From positions 504,619 through 568,618 of the forward strand of contig NZ_BMSX01000002.1 in NCBI RefSeq assembly GCF_014649375.1: DNA of 64,000 nt. Reading direction: 5' to 3'. The position numbers were made by a program, and so were the translations under genes. A model generated the notes under the pieces. That model was not told the origin of the DNA and ran no database searches. It saw only the letters and a program-made list of their open reading frames with translations. Source of the stretch: Streptomyces aurantiogriseus (GTDB taxonomy: Bacteria > Actinomycetota > Actinomycetes > Streptomycetales > Streptomycetaceae). Positions 16,441 to 24,521 of this stretch are shown piece by piece. How positions within the stretch are numbered: position 1 is the stretch's first letter; each line of letters begins with the position of its first letter.

Positions 16441-17654
16441 CCGAGGAACCCGAACCGGAGACCGGGCACGAGCCGCACACCGAGGCCGAGTCGCCCGGCT
16501 TCGCCGGCGTGCCCCACGTCGTCCCCCGTCCCCTGGCCGACCTCGCCCCCCTGCTCGACTGGCTCCGGGCCGGCCGCCCGGCGGGGGAGCGGCTGGACTT
16601 CGCGGCGGGCACCGCGCTGCCCGACGGACGCCTCGACCTGTGCAAGCAGGGGCTGGGCGCGCAGGGCGCCGCTCTGGTCGCCGAGGCCCTGGCCGACGGC
16701 CCCTCGCCCGTACGACACCTGCTGCTCGGCACGGACGCCCTCGGCGACGCGGGGGCGGCCGCCGTGGCCGGCACGGACGCGCCGGTGGAGACGCTCTACC
16801 TCGGCTGCAACGGCATCACCGCGGGCGGCGCCTGCCGGATCGCCGACCAACTGCGGGCCTCGCCGCAGGTGGTCACCGGCGTGTGGCTCAAACGCAACCC
16901 GCTGGGCAGCGCAGGAGGCCGGGCGGCCGCCGAACTCATCGAGTCCGCCCGGACGTTGCGCACCCTCGACCTCGTCCAGACCGGCCTCGACGCGGCCGGC
17001 GTCGCCGTCCTCGCCGACGCCCTGCTGGCCGCCGCCGGCAACGGGCGGCGCATCGAGCGTCTCTTCGCCGGCGGCAACGCGCTGGGCGAGGCGGGCGCGG
17101 AGGCGCTGGCCGCGGTGATCGCCGCCGGAGCGATCGACGAACTGTACGTCTCCGCCGCCCGGTTGGGTGACGCGGGCGCCCTTCGCCTCGCCGCCGCGCT
17201 CGAACGGGCACCGTACGGACGGCTCACCCGCCTGTCGGTCGCCAGCAACGGCATCGGACCCGGCGCCGCGGCCCGGCTGGTCGGCGCGGCCACCGCGGCC
17301 GGCGTCACCCTGCTCGACCTCGGCCGGGTCCGGGCGGCCGCGGTGCTCGGCGCGACGGACAACCGGCTCGACCTGGCGGCCGCCGAGACCATCGGGCAGG
17401 CCCTGGCAGCCGGCGAGCACCGCCTCCATCACCTCGTCCTGCGCCACACCGGTCTGCGCAGCCGCGAGGCCCACCGCCTCCTCGACCACGCGCCCCGCGC
17501 CACCACCCCCACCCGCTTCGTCCTCGGCCAGGGCGTCGCCGCCAGCGTCAAACGCCGGCTGTCGGCCCTCAGCGCCCACATCCCGGCCCCGACCGTGCCC
17601 CCCGACGTGGCTGCCGTACGCAGCGTGCACCGCACGGCCCCGCCCGAGGAGTGA
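16437..17654 (+). CDS. Ribonuclease-inhibitor-type leucine-rich repeat protein
   Basis: The 405-residue protein has about nine LRRs of roughly 28-32 residues with the RI-type pattern, for example LYLGCNGITAGGACRIADQL, VWLKRNPLGSAGGRAAAEL and LSVASNGIGPGAAARL. A basic C-terminal tail (SVKRRLSALSAHIP) follows. There is no signal peptide or membrane segment, so it should act in the cytoplasm as a binding horseshoe. GTG 16437 overlaps the SDR stop by 4 bases (GTGA) with a GGGAGGCGGAG site, so the two proteins are co-translated and probably act together. Partner unknown; the proximity of tRNA-like genes is notable. Confidence 0.85.
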   Translation: MTEEPEPETGHEPHTEAESPGFAGVPHVVPRPLADLAPLLDWLRAGRPAGERLDFAAGTALPDGRLDLCKQGLGAQGAALVAEALADGPSPVRHLLLGTDALGDAGAAAVAGTDAPVETLYLGCNGITAGGACRIADQLRASPQVVTGVWLKRNPLGSAGGRAAAELIESARTLRTLDLVQTGLDAAGVAVLADALLAAAGNGRRIERLFAGGNALGEAGAEALAAVIAAGAIDELYVSAARLGDAGALRLAAALERAPYGRLTRLSVASNGIGPGAAARLVGAATAAGVTLLDLGRVRAAAVLGATDNRLDLAAAETIGQALAAGEHRLHHLVLRHTGLRSREAHRLLDHAPRATTPTRFVLGQGVAASVKRRLSALSAHIPAPTVPPDVAAVRSVHRTAPPEE

Positions 17655-17681
17655 GCCACCCCGCGCCCACGCCCCGTCGGC

Positions 17682-19505
17682 TCAGCGCCGCATCCCCGTG
17701 AACACCCCCATCCAGTACTTCTGCTGCTGCTCCGACGCCCCCACCAGATACGTCGCCCGCAGCTTCGCCGGCAGATGGGCCACCAAGCGGGTCACCACCG
17801 CGCGGTGCTTCTTCAGCTGGGACAACTCCGCGTTGGCGAGGATCTGGTGGACCACGTCGCTGTCGTTGCCGCCCTCGTCGGACCGCTCGGCGGCGCGGCG
17901 CAGCCGGGCCTCCCACACGTCCGCGTCCCGGGCGAGCTCGCGCAGGCCCGTCACCGGGCGCCCCCGGAGCCGGTCGATCAGCGCGGACAGCGGCACGGGC
18001 GCGTACTCGCCGTCGCCGAGGTAGACCGTCGCCATCTCCAGCGGCAGCCCACGCCGGTGCAGCTTGATCAGCCGCTCCAGGGTGCGCTTGGTGATCCAGG
18101 CGCGGCCCTCCTCGTCGATGTCGTGCTTCCACCACTCCAGCACCGTCTCGGCGTCCGCTCCGTACCGCGCGATCAGCCACTCGTTGGCGGGGATGTCCTC
18201 CGGCGCCACCTCCAGCGAGGCCGTGAACCGCGTGGCCTGCGCGATGTTGTTCCGGGACACCAGGAGCTTGCGGCCCAGGTGGTACGGCGGGTTCTGCACG
18301 GCTATCTGCGCCCGCAGGTTCTCGATCCGCCGTCCCGCCAGGGACCACTCCTGGGTGATCTCCATCAGCTTGGCGAAGGCGGCCTTGTCCTTGGGCCGGT
18401 TGTACTCGTCCCACACGATCGCCTTGGGCTCCGGCCCGGTGAACTTCACGGCGAGGAGGTTGTCCAGCGTGCCGTCCGGCGACGGCACCGGCGCGCACAG
18501 ATCCTCGACGTTGGTCACCGGCAGCGAGAAGTACAGGGCGTCGCGGCCCAGTCCCTCCCGCACCGTCTCCCGCACCAGCTCCGTCTTGCCGCACCCGGGC
18601 GGACCCTGCAGCAGCACCGTCCAGCGGTTGCGCAGCGCCGCCCGCACCACCTGCCGTACCGGGTCGGGAATCGTGGCCGGGTTGGGAACACCGAGGGCCT
18701 GGGCGATGCGGTCGAGGATCTCGGCCGTGCGGTTCTGCCCGGGCCTGCCGTCCGGGCCGGGCTCGGCCAGCCGCAGCCGCTCCCCGTCGACCAGGGGCAG
18801 GCCCCAGCGCAGCGGGAAGCCCTCGCGGGCGTTGGCCAGGACATGGTCGAGCGTGCGCGGGGACAGCAGCTCGCGCAGCGCCGGGGCGAGCGACGCCCAC
18901 AGGGAGAACACCGGACGCAGGTCCCACGGGCGGTACTTGGCCGCGAGGTGCCGCCGCCAGGACGTGTCGTTCGCGGTGATCCGCATCGTCACCATGCGGT
19001 CCAGCAGCGCGAGGTCCCCGCGCCGCGCCGACGTCTCCGCGAGCGACTCGTTGTCCGTGAGGAAGACGCCGACGCAGCCCAGGGCGCGCAGATCGTGCTC
19101 GCCGAGCGTCCAGTTGCAGGCGATCTGCATCAGCTGCGACTGGATGGTGTCCCCGGCCTGCAGCGAGTCGTCGATGAGCAGCACGAACGGCCGGCCGGGC
19201 TTCAGCTGGCTCATCACCAGCTGCCGCAGCACCAGTTCACCGGACTCCGGGTCCCTGACCGGCGCGTTGACGAGCAGGTCGTCCGGTGTCAGGTTCGCCG
19301 CCGGCACGTACACCAGCGTGGTGTCCGGGCGGGACCGCGCGACGTACGAGAAGAACGTCGCCGTCTTGCCGATGCCGTGCTCGCCGAAGACCTGCCCGGT
19401 CTGCCCCAGGTCGATCATCGCGTCGATGAAGGTCTCCAGACGGGAGACCTCGGTGCGCTCCTGCTGGGCGGTCGGGTTGTTCATCTGGCGTGTCTTTGGG
19501 GCCAT
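17682..19505 (-). CDS. Tandem AAA+ MoxR-type ATPase
   Basis: The 607-residue protein contains two AAA modules. The first has Walker A GEHGIGKT (41-48) and a Walker B-like VLLIDDS (about 108-114). The second has Walker A GPPGCGKT (301-308) and Walker B AIVWDEYNR (362-370). A helical C-terminal region follows. Double-headed MoxR ATPases pair with VWA proteins as chaperone or metal-insertion machines. Its ATG directly follows the TAG of the VWA gene, so the two are translationally coupled. It is convergent with the LRR gene. The first Walker B has Asp-Asp rather than Asp-Glu, so the second module may be the active ATPase. Confidence 0.85.
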   Translation of the reverse strand: MAPKTRQMNNPTAQQERTEVSRLETFIDAMIDLGQTGQVFGEHGIGKTATFFSYVARSRPDTTLVYVPAANLTPDDLLVNAPVRDPESGELVLRQLVMSQLKPGRPFVLLIDDSLQAGDTIQSQLMQIACNWTLGEHDLRALGCVGVFLTDNESLAETSARRGDLALLDRMVTMRITANDTSWRRHLAAKYRPWDLRPVFSLWASLAPALRELLSPRTLDHVLANAREGFPLRWGLPLVDGERLRLAEPGPDGRPGQNRTAEILDRIAQALGVPNPATIPDPVRQVVRAALRNRWTVLLQGPPGCGKTELVRETVREGLGRDALYFSLPVTNVEDLCAPVPSPDGTLDNLLAVKFTGPEPKAIVWDEYNRPKDKAAFAKLMEITQEWSLAGRRIENLRAQIAVQNPPYHLGRKLLVSRNNIAQATRFTASLEVAPEDIPANEWLIARYGADAETVLEWWKHDIDEEGRAWITKRTLERLIKLHRRGLPLEMATVYLGDGEYAPVPLSALIDRLRGRPVTGLRELARDADVWEARLRRAAERSDEGGNDSDVVHQILANAELSQLKKHRAVVTRLVAHLPAKLRATYLVGASEQQQKYWMGVFTGMRR

Positions 19506-20951
19506 CTACCGCGAACCTGTCGTGACGCGATGGCAGGCCATCGCCGGTGTGTGCGTCTCGGGCCACTCGTTGCCGCCCTCGGTGATCAGCCAGATCCATT
19601 TCTCCGGCTCGGCGGGCGTGATCGGCGGCGCGTACCCGTCGGTGAGGACGACGACCGCGTCCGGACGCACGTCGAACACGCGGCCGTTCACCTCCGTGCG
19701 CCCCTCCACGTGGTCCGCGACGGCCTGGAAGCTCGTGCCGCCACCGCCGTAGACGCTCCCCCAGACTCCGTCCGGGGGGACCCCCATCTCGCTTCGCTCG
19801 CCCGGCTTGAACGGCATCACCACGGCGTCGAAGGACAGCCAGTGCGCCTCCACGCCGTCGATCCGGCCGACCAGCTCGGTGAGCCAGCGGATCACATGGT
19901 CCGGCATCGACCCCGAGGTGTCGTACGCGATCACGAGTACCTTGTCGCGGACCGGGCCGCGCCGCGCCAGCATCGGGTCCTGGCCGAGGGCCGCGAGGAG
20001 CGCGCCGCGCTTCTTCGGGTACACCAGCCGCTCGCCGTCGCGCAGTTTCGAGCCGAGCACGTCGACCAGCCAGCGCTGCCACCAGTCGACCGTCCGGGTG
20101 CGCGTCGTCTCGCCGCGCAGCGCGCCGGCGCCCAGGGTGCCCCAGAGCCGGGTGGCCCGCGCCGAGCCCTCCTCCGTACGGCCCATCAGGTCGAGCAGTT
20201 CCCGCTCCGCGCCGGCGTGCCCGCGCCGGGCCGCCAGCAGGGAGTTGAGCAGCGCCGAGGACGTCACCGTGTCGATCGTCTGCTGGTCGGCGGGGACCGC
20301 GCCCGCCACCAGGTGCACGCACAGCCGCTCGTCGGGCACCGGCGGGTGGCGCATCCGCTTCAGCTCGCCGTACACCCGCATGTCCGTCTCGGTGAACACC
20401 TCGTACGACACCGGCTCCAGTCCGTGCGTCGCCAGGTCCTCGACATAGGCGTCGTACACCTGCCGCGGGTCGACACCCGTGGGCCGGCCGTCCAGCAGAG
20501 GCAGGTGCGCGCGGCCGAGCCGGACCAGCGCCACATGGTTGACGGCGACCTCGGTGGCCAGCGTGAACACCGGGTCGTCGCGCAGCTCCGGGTCGGCGAG
20601 CAGATGCCGGTGCACGAGGTGACGGGCCTCGTGGAACAGGACGAACTTCACGCCCGACAGGCCCAGTCCGACGAAGAAGTCCGGGTTGTACAGCAGCAGG
20701 CAGGTGCCGTCGCCGGAGGCGACCACGGCCGCCGTGTCCACCGCCGTCGTGGCGATCTGGTGGTGGCACTTGGCGTACAGCCAGGACGCCACCGCCGACT
20801 CCGTCAGCCCGAAGTCCAGCAGCGCGGCCTCCTTCAGCTGCCGCGCCTCCTCCACGACCGCCGCATCCGCCGGACGGTACGCCTCCAGCGCCCTGCGGTC
20901 GGCGAGGTCCACCACCGGCGGACGCCGTCGCCCCTGCTCCCCGTACCCCAT
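19506..20951 (-). CDS. DUF2201-type putative metallopeptidase + VWA domain protein
   Basis: The 481-residue protein has an N-terminal putative metallopeptidase domain with HEARH (HExxH, 107-111) and a following TEVAVNH helix. Its C-terminal VWA domain has an intact MIDAS: DTSGS (344-348), Thr in GGGGTSF (406) and TDG (437-439). VWA proteins of this kind work with MoxR ATPases, and the coupled downstream gene supplies one. The ATG at 20951 follows a GGGGGG stretch; the frame continues upstream into the antisense of a tRNA-like gene and that part is artefact. Residues about 385-400 are encoded by an inserted repeat element. A damage-type promoter lies upstream. Confidence 0.85.
   Translation of the reverse strand: MGYGEQGRRRPPVVDLADRRALEAYRPADAAVVEEARQLKEAALLDFGLTESAVASWLYAKCHHQIATTAVDTAAVVASGDGTCLLLYNPDFFVGLGLSGVKFVLFHEARHLVHRHLLADPELRDDPVFTLATEVAVNHVALVRLGRAHLPLLDGRPTGVDPRQVYDAYVEDLATHGLEPVSYEVFTETDMRVYGELKRMRHPPVPDERLCVHLVAGAVPADQQTIDTVTSSALLNSLLAARRGHAGAERELLDLMGRTEEGSARATRLWGTLGAGALRGETTRTRTVDWWQRWLVDVLGSKLRDGERLVYPKKRGALLAALGQDPMLARRGPVRDKVLVIAYDTSGSMPDHVIRWLTELVGRIDGVEAHWLSFDAVVMPFKPGERSEMGVPPDGVWGSVYGGGGTSFQAVADHVEGRTEVNGRVFDVRPDAVVVLTDGYAPPITPAEPEKWIWLITEGGNEWPETHTPAMACHRVTTGSR
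19757..19805. repeat. Streptomyces-type GC palindromic repeat inside the VWA gene
   Basis: The segment contains a CCCCC...GGGGGG hairpin and a CTCGCTTCGCTCG motif, matching the short palindromic repeats scattered through Streptomyces intergenic DNA. Here it is in frame inside the VWA domain, adding about 16 residues (ERSEMG through GVWGSV) just before the MIDAS GGGGTSF loop. That it is an insertion is inferred from composition. Confidence 0.6.
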
Positions 20952-20989
20952 GCCGAGCCCCCCGTGCCGTGCTTTCCCCCAGTGCCTCA

Positions 20990-21012
20990 TTGGTACCAGG
21001 CCCCACTGACAA
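20990..21012 (-). promoter_or_regulatory. RecA-NDp/PafBC-like promoter for the VWA-MoxR operon
   Basis: The minus strand shows an exact TTGTCAGTGG (21012-21003), a 7-base spacer and TACCAA (20995-20990) in the -10 place. It points at the VWA start 39 bases downstream. Decamer, spacing and orientation match the LexA-independent damage promoter; the last -10 base is off consensus. Confidence 0.6.
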
Positions 21013-21041
21013 CGGGCCAAGGCATTACGCTGACCGCAGGG

Positions 21042-21115
21042 CGGGGTCGTAGCGCAGAGGCAGGCGCACCGGTCTCCAAAACCAGAACACGCTGGTTCGA
21101 ATCCAGCCGCCCCGC
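21042..21115 (+). tRNA. tRNA-Trp(CCA)-like gene with bulged acceptor
   Basis: The cloverleaf has acceptor CGGGG/CCCCG plus CG/CG with T21047 bulged on the 5' side. D-arm GCGC/GCGC has the AGAGGCAG loop, anticodon loop CTCCAAA carries CCA at 21076-21078, and T-arm is GCTGG/CCAGC with TTCGAAT. The anticodon stem has one C-A mismatch. It shares the D-arm and junction sequence with the two tRNA-like genes 6 kb away although the anticodon differs. A TACGCT -10-like element lies at 21026-21031. Discriminator C and the bulge make normal tryptophan charging doubtful. Confidence 0.65.
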
Positions 21116-21137
21116 CCGTCCCGAGGACGTTGCACAC

Positions 21138-21171
21138 CGACAGGGCCCCGGCGTTCACCGGGGCCCTGTCG
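21138..21171. terminator. Strong bidirectional hairpin terminator
   Basis: A perfect 14-bp stem (CGACAGGGCCCCGG, 21138-21151, with its complement at 21158-21171) encloses loop CGTTCA. It ends the tRNA-Trp-like transcript on the plus strand and the serine-protease operon on the minus strand. Confidence 0.85.
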
Positions 21172-21177
21172 CCGTCC

Positions 21178-21450
21178 TCACACCCGCAGTCGCACCCGTG
21201 CCGGACTGTCGCCGCCGGCGGTGACGGTGGCCTCGCCGATCCTGTCGTCCGGTGTGCGGCACTGGACGGTGTAGGCGCCCGCGCCGCGCACGGAGAGGGT
21301 GAAGCTGCCGTCGGCCGCGGAGAGTGCGGCGATGTCGGGGTAGGGCTCCGGCCCGGCGGTGAGATACACGCTGGCGTCCGGGACGGGCCTGCCCGTCGCG
21401 TCCTCCACGATTCCGGTGATCAGGTGGGTGGAACGATCGCTGTGGGGCAC
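21178..21450 (-). CDS. Carboxypeptidase regulatory-like (Ig-fold) small protein
   Basis: The 90-residue protein is a single beta-sandwich domain of the carboxypeptidase-regulatory/Big type: LITGIVEDATGRPVPDASVYLTAGP, then DGSFTLSV and GAYTVQC. It has no signal peptide. The GTG at 21450 follows the protease stop by one base (TGAGGTG), so the two are translationally coupled and it may be a partner or adhesion module for the protease. The family is widespread and does not define a function. Confidence 0.75.
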   Translation of the reverse strand: MPHSDRSTHLITGIVEDATGRPVPDASVYLTAGPEPYPDIAALSAADGSFTLSVRGAGAYTVQCRTPDDRIGEATVTAGGDSPARVRLRV

Positions 21451-21451
21451 C

Positions 21452-22381
21452 TCAGGCCTTCCAGGCGACCAGATTGTCATAGACGGGCTGGGTGATCCTC
21501 GTCCCGGAGTTGACGGTCGCCCCGCCGTAGGCGTGCACGGCGATGCCGTAGCGGCTGCCGTTGATGACGCGGTACACGGCGCTGCCGCTCTGCCCGCCGG
21601 CGGTGTCGATGTCGTAGTACACCTTCAGCGGGTTCACCGAACTGATGCCGCGCGCGTCGTACCACTGGGTGCCGGGAGGCTTGTCGCCCGGGTAGCCGGA
21701 GATGTTGCCGGTGGTCTTGAGCAGATCGGCGTCCGGCCAGGCCCCGAACCCGAACCATCCGGTGGTGGCGCCCAGTTCCGTGGGGATGATGATCGCGCCG
21801 TAGTCGTAGTTCTCGTCGCCCGAGACGGTCCAGCCGCGCACCGAGCGGAAGTTGGTGCTGGTGACGGAGCCGAAGGGCAGTGACGGGCCGTTGCGGCCGG
21901 GCATGACCTGGATGCTCTGGACCCAGCCGTGGTCGGGGTGACCGGGGTGGTTGATGAACACCACGTGGCCGGCGGTCACGAGGGTGTGCGGCCCGATGAA
22001 CCAGGCGGTCCCGATGTACCGGTCGCCGTTCGCCGCGGTGATGAGCAGGGACGCGTGCACGCGCCACGGGTAGTCCGCCGTGTTCGTGATCTGGACTCTG
22101 TCGTCCGGTCCGTGAACGGTCTCGGCCGCCGGCCGGGGCGGCCCGAACGACGCCACGCCGATGTCGGGCAGTTCCGCGGTCGGCGGGGTCCACAGCTCGG
22201 TCGACATCCTGTCGTACTCCGGACGCACATAGCCCTCGACCTGTTCCAGGCCGTTGGAGCCCGCCTGCGCCGCCGTGCCCTCGACGCCCTCCGACGGAGG
22301 CTGGAAGAGCGCCTGTTCCGCGGCCAGGGCGACCTGTTCCTCGGGCTGGTTGGACACGGAGGTGTGCTGATCGCGTGTCAT
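21452..22381 (-). CDS. Trypsin-like (V8-type) serine protease without signal peptide
   Basis: The 309-residue protein has a chymotrypsin-fold triad: His in TAGHVV, Asp in NYDYGAI and Ser in GGQSGSAVY. The pattern and GNISGYPGDKPPG are typical of glutamyl-endopeptidase/V8-like enzymes. The 120 residues before the catalytic domain are hydrophilic and the start (MTRDQHTSVSNQPEEQ) has no export signal. It may stay inside the cell, or leave by a non-classical route. ATG 22381 has a GAGGAC site; the upstream frame reads unlike a signal peptide. It is coupled to a small Ig-fold gene. Confidence 0.85.
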   Translation of the reverse strand: MTRDQHTSVSNQPEEQVALAAEQALFQPPSEGVEGTAAQAGSNGLEQVEGYVRPEYDRMSTELWTPPTAELPDIGVASFGPPRPAAETVHGPDDRVQITNTADYPWRVHASLLITAANGDRYIGTAWFIGPHTLVTAGHVVFINHPGHPDHGWVQSIQVMPGRNGPSLPFGSVTSTNFRSVRGWTVSGDENYDYGAIIIPTELGATTGWFGFGAWPDADLLKTTGNISGYPGDKPPGTQWYDARGISSVNPLKVYYDIDTAGGQSGSAVYRVINGSRYGIAVHAYGGATVNSGTRITQPVYDNLVAWKA

Positions 22382-22558
22382 GTCCTCTAGGCCTTCCTGC
22401 AGAGGCCGGCGCCGCGATCCACCGGCGACCGCCGGCCGAACGTCCAGAGATGGACTGTTGAAGAGAGAACGGAATGGGGTGGGTCGGCTCGACGGCACCA
22501 CCGTTCATGCCGCCTTTGTCACGATACGTCCGTCCGGGTGGTGCCGCACCAGCGGGCT

Positions 22559-23404
22559 TCAGGCGATGGCGCCCGCGGTCACCACCAACTCCGGGGCGGT
22601 GCCGTGGAAGGTGCCGATCAGCTGGGCCAGCACCGCCCAGGCCTCCTCCCGGTCGCCCAAGTGGTCCTGGACGAGCGGCCGGAGGGCGTCCTCGGCCGCA
22701 CCGATCCGCGCCGGGAACATCACGCCACCCATGGCCAGCACCTCCAGGACGCGTACGGCGGGACCGTGGTCCGTCGCGTACTCGGCGGGACCGTCGAGCA
22801 CGCCCGCCTGTCGCACCCGGTGGGTGAACTTGGGGTGCGAGCCGAACTGGGCGCGCAGGGCGGGCGGGCAGTCCGGGCGCACGGACAGCGCCCAGCGCGC
22901 GTAGCCGGGCAGCGCGCGCTCGGTGTCCGCCTCGGCGACCGTCCGCCAGTCGGCCGGGGTGAGGACCATGGACGCGGCCGCCCGACCGGCGGCCATGCCG
23001 GTCGCCTTACGCAGGGCGCCGACGAGGCCGTGGTGGACGTAGCTCTCGGGGATCTCGGGCTCCTCGCCCGGCAGTCGGGGGTCCACCCGGACGGGCTTCG
23101 TGCGGCCGGGGCCGAACGGTATTCCGCGGGCGAGGGCCCGCCGCAGACCGGCGTCGAGGCCGATGTAGCGCCACACCACGGCGTTCAGCTCCGGATTGTC
23201 CTCCTGGAGGATCCACAGCATGAGGGAGGACGGGACGTCCGACCGCCACGTCCACACTCGGTTCAGCCGACGCTGCCGCGACTGGGCGGTCTCGGGTGCG
23301 AAGGCGGGCAGGCCGATGCGCTCCCTGATCCGCCCGGCGCTCTCCTCGTCGGTCAGACCGAGGAGGAATCCGAGTGCCTGCTCGACCGTGTGGCTGTAGT
23401 GCAT
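22559..23404 (-). CDS. Conserved-looking hypothetical protein
   Basis: The 281-residue protein begins MHYSHTVEQALGFLLGL and has no domain I recognise. It is mostly helical in composition, with Trp-rich patches (VWTWRSDVPSSLMLWIL), no signal peptide and no membrane segment. The ATG at 23404 is chosen over a 12-codon extension because the extension is short and atypical; neither has a strong ribosome site. It stands between the protease and the desaturase in the same direction, without visible operon linkage. Codon bias supports it as a real gene. Confidence 0.65.
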   Translation of the reverse strand: MHYSHTVEQALGFLLGLTDEESAGRIRERIGLPAFAPETAQSRQRRLNRVWTWRSDVPSSLMLWILQEDNPELNAVVWRYIGLDAGLRRALARGIPFGPGRTKPVRVDPRLPGEEPEIPESYVHHGLVGALRKATGMAAGRAAASMVLTPADWRTVAEADTERALPGYARWALSVRPDCPPALRAQFGSHPKFTHRVRQAGVLDGPAEYATDHGPAVRVLEVLAMGGVMFPARIGAAEDALRPLVQDHLGDREEAWAVLAQLIGTFHGTAPELVVTAGAIA

Positions 23405-23489
23405 GGCCGCATGATGCCGCAGGTCGTGGACGGCCCGCACGGGGAAATCGGTTCCCTGTGCGAGCCGTGGGGCCGGTGATGCGGGGCGG

Positions 23490-24464
23490 TCAGCCGCCGG
23501 CCCGCGCCGCCATCCGCGCCTTGCGCGCCGCCAGCTTCTCGTCGAACTTCAGGGCCTCCGCGTCCAGGCCGCCCATGAACAGGCCGAGTTCCTCCTGCGC
23601 CTTCAGCCCCTCGGGGCCGAGGCCGTCGATCTCCAGGACCTTCAGGAAGCGCAGCACGGGCTGGAGGACGTCGTCGTGATGGATGCGCAGGTTGTAGACC
23701 TCGCCGATCGCCATCTGCGCCGCGGCGCGCTCGAAACCGGGGATGCCGTGGCCGGGCATCCGGAAGTTCACCACGACGTCCCGCACGGCCTGCATGGTGA
23801 GGTCGGGCGCGATCTCGAAGGCCGCCTTGAGCAGGTTGCGGTAGAAGACCATGTGCAGGTTCTCGTCGGTCGCGATGCGCGCCAGCATGCGGTCGCAGAC
23901 CGGATCGCCCGACTGGTGGCCGGTGTTGCGGTGCGAGATGCGGGTCGCCAGCTCCTGGAAGGCGACATAGGCGACCGAGTGCAGCATCGAGTGCCGGTTG
24001 TCCGACTCGAAGCCCTCGCTCATGTGGGACATGCGGAACTGCTCCAGCTTGTCCGGGTCCACCGCGCGCGAGGCGAGCAGGTAGTCACGCATGACGATGC
24101 CGTGCCGGCCCTCCTCCGCGGTCCAGCGGTGCACCCAGGTGCCCCAGGCGCCGTCCCGGCCGAAGAGCGTGGCGATCTCGTGGTGGTAGCTGGGGAGGTT
24201 GTCCTCGGTCAGCAGGTTCACGACGAGGGCGATCCGGCCGATCTCGGTGACCTTGGACTGCTCCTTGTCCCAGGCCTCGCCGTCCTCGAAGAAGCCGGGG
24301 AAGTTGCGCGCGTCGCTCCACGGCACGTACTCGTGCGGCATCCAGTCCTTGGCGACCTGCAGATGCCGGTTCAGCTCCTTCTCGACCACTTCCTCCAAGG
24401 CGTACAGCAGCCGGGCGTCGGTCCAGACGGAGGGGCTGCCGAGGTGAGGGGAAGTGATCGTCAC
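23490..24464 (-). CDS. Acyl-[acyl-carrier-protein] desaturase
   Basis: The 324-residue protein is a soluble diiron acyl-ACP desaturase. It has the two EExxH-type motifs (TAEEGRHG and ATDENLH) and the family's ALEEVVEKELNRHLQVAKDW start. It inserts a double bond into ACP-bound fatty acids and so tunes membrane fluidity. ATG 24464 is the only sensible start. Three phased palindromes 58-101 bases upstream indicate tight transcriptional control by a dimeric, probably TetR-type, repressor. No regulator gene is adjacent, so that protein is encoded elsewhere. Confidence 0.92.
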   Translation of the reverse strand: MTITSPHLGSPSVWTDARLLYALEEVVEKELNRHLQVAKDWMPHEYVPWSDARNFPGFFEDGEAWDKEQSKVTEIGRIALVVNLLTEDNLPSYHHEIATLFGRDGAWGTWVHRWTAEEGRHGIVMRDYLLASRAVDPDKLEQFRMSHMSEGFESDNRHSMLHSVAYVAFQELATRISHRNTGHQSGDPVCDRMLARIATDENLHMVFYRNLLKAAFEIAPDLTMQAVRDVVVNFRMPGHGIPGFERAAAQMAIGEVYNLRIHHDDVLQPVLRFLKVLEIDGLGPEGLKAQEELGLFMGGLDAEALKFDEKLAARKARMAARAGG

Positions 24465-24521
24465 GGATACTCCAGGGGACGTGAGGCACAGCGGAAAACA
24501 TCCGGCGGGCGGTGCCGGAAC

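Noticed and set aside
20952..21158. N-terminal extension of the VWA reading frame containing a GFEPA stretch
   Set aside because: It is the antisense translation of the tRNA-Trp-like gene; such GFEPA/RIRTG peptides are a well-known tRNA artefact.
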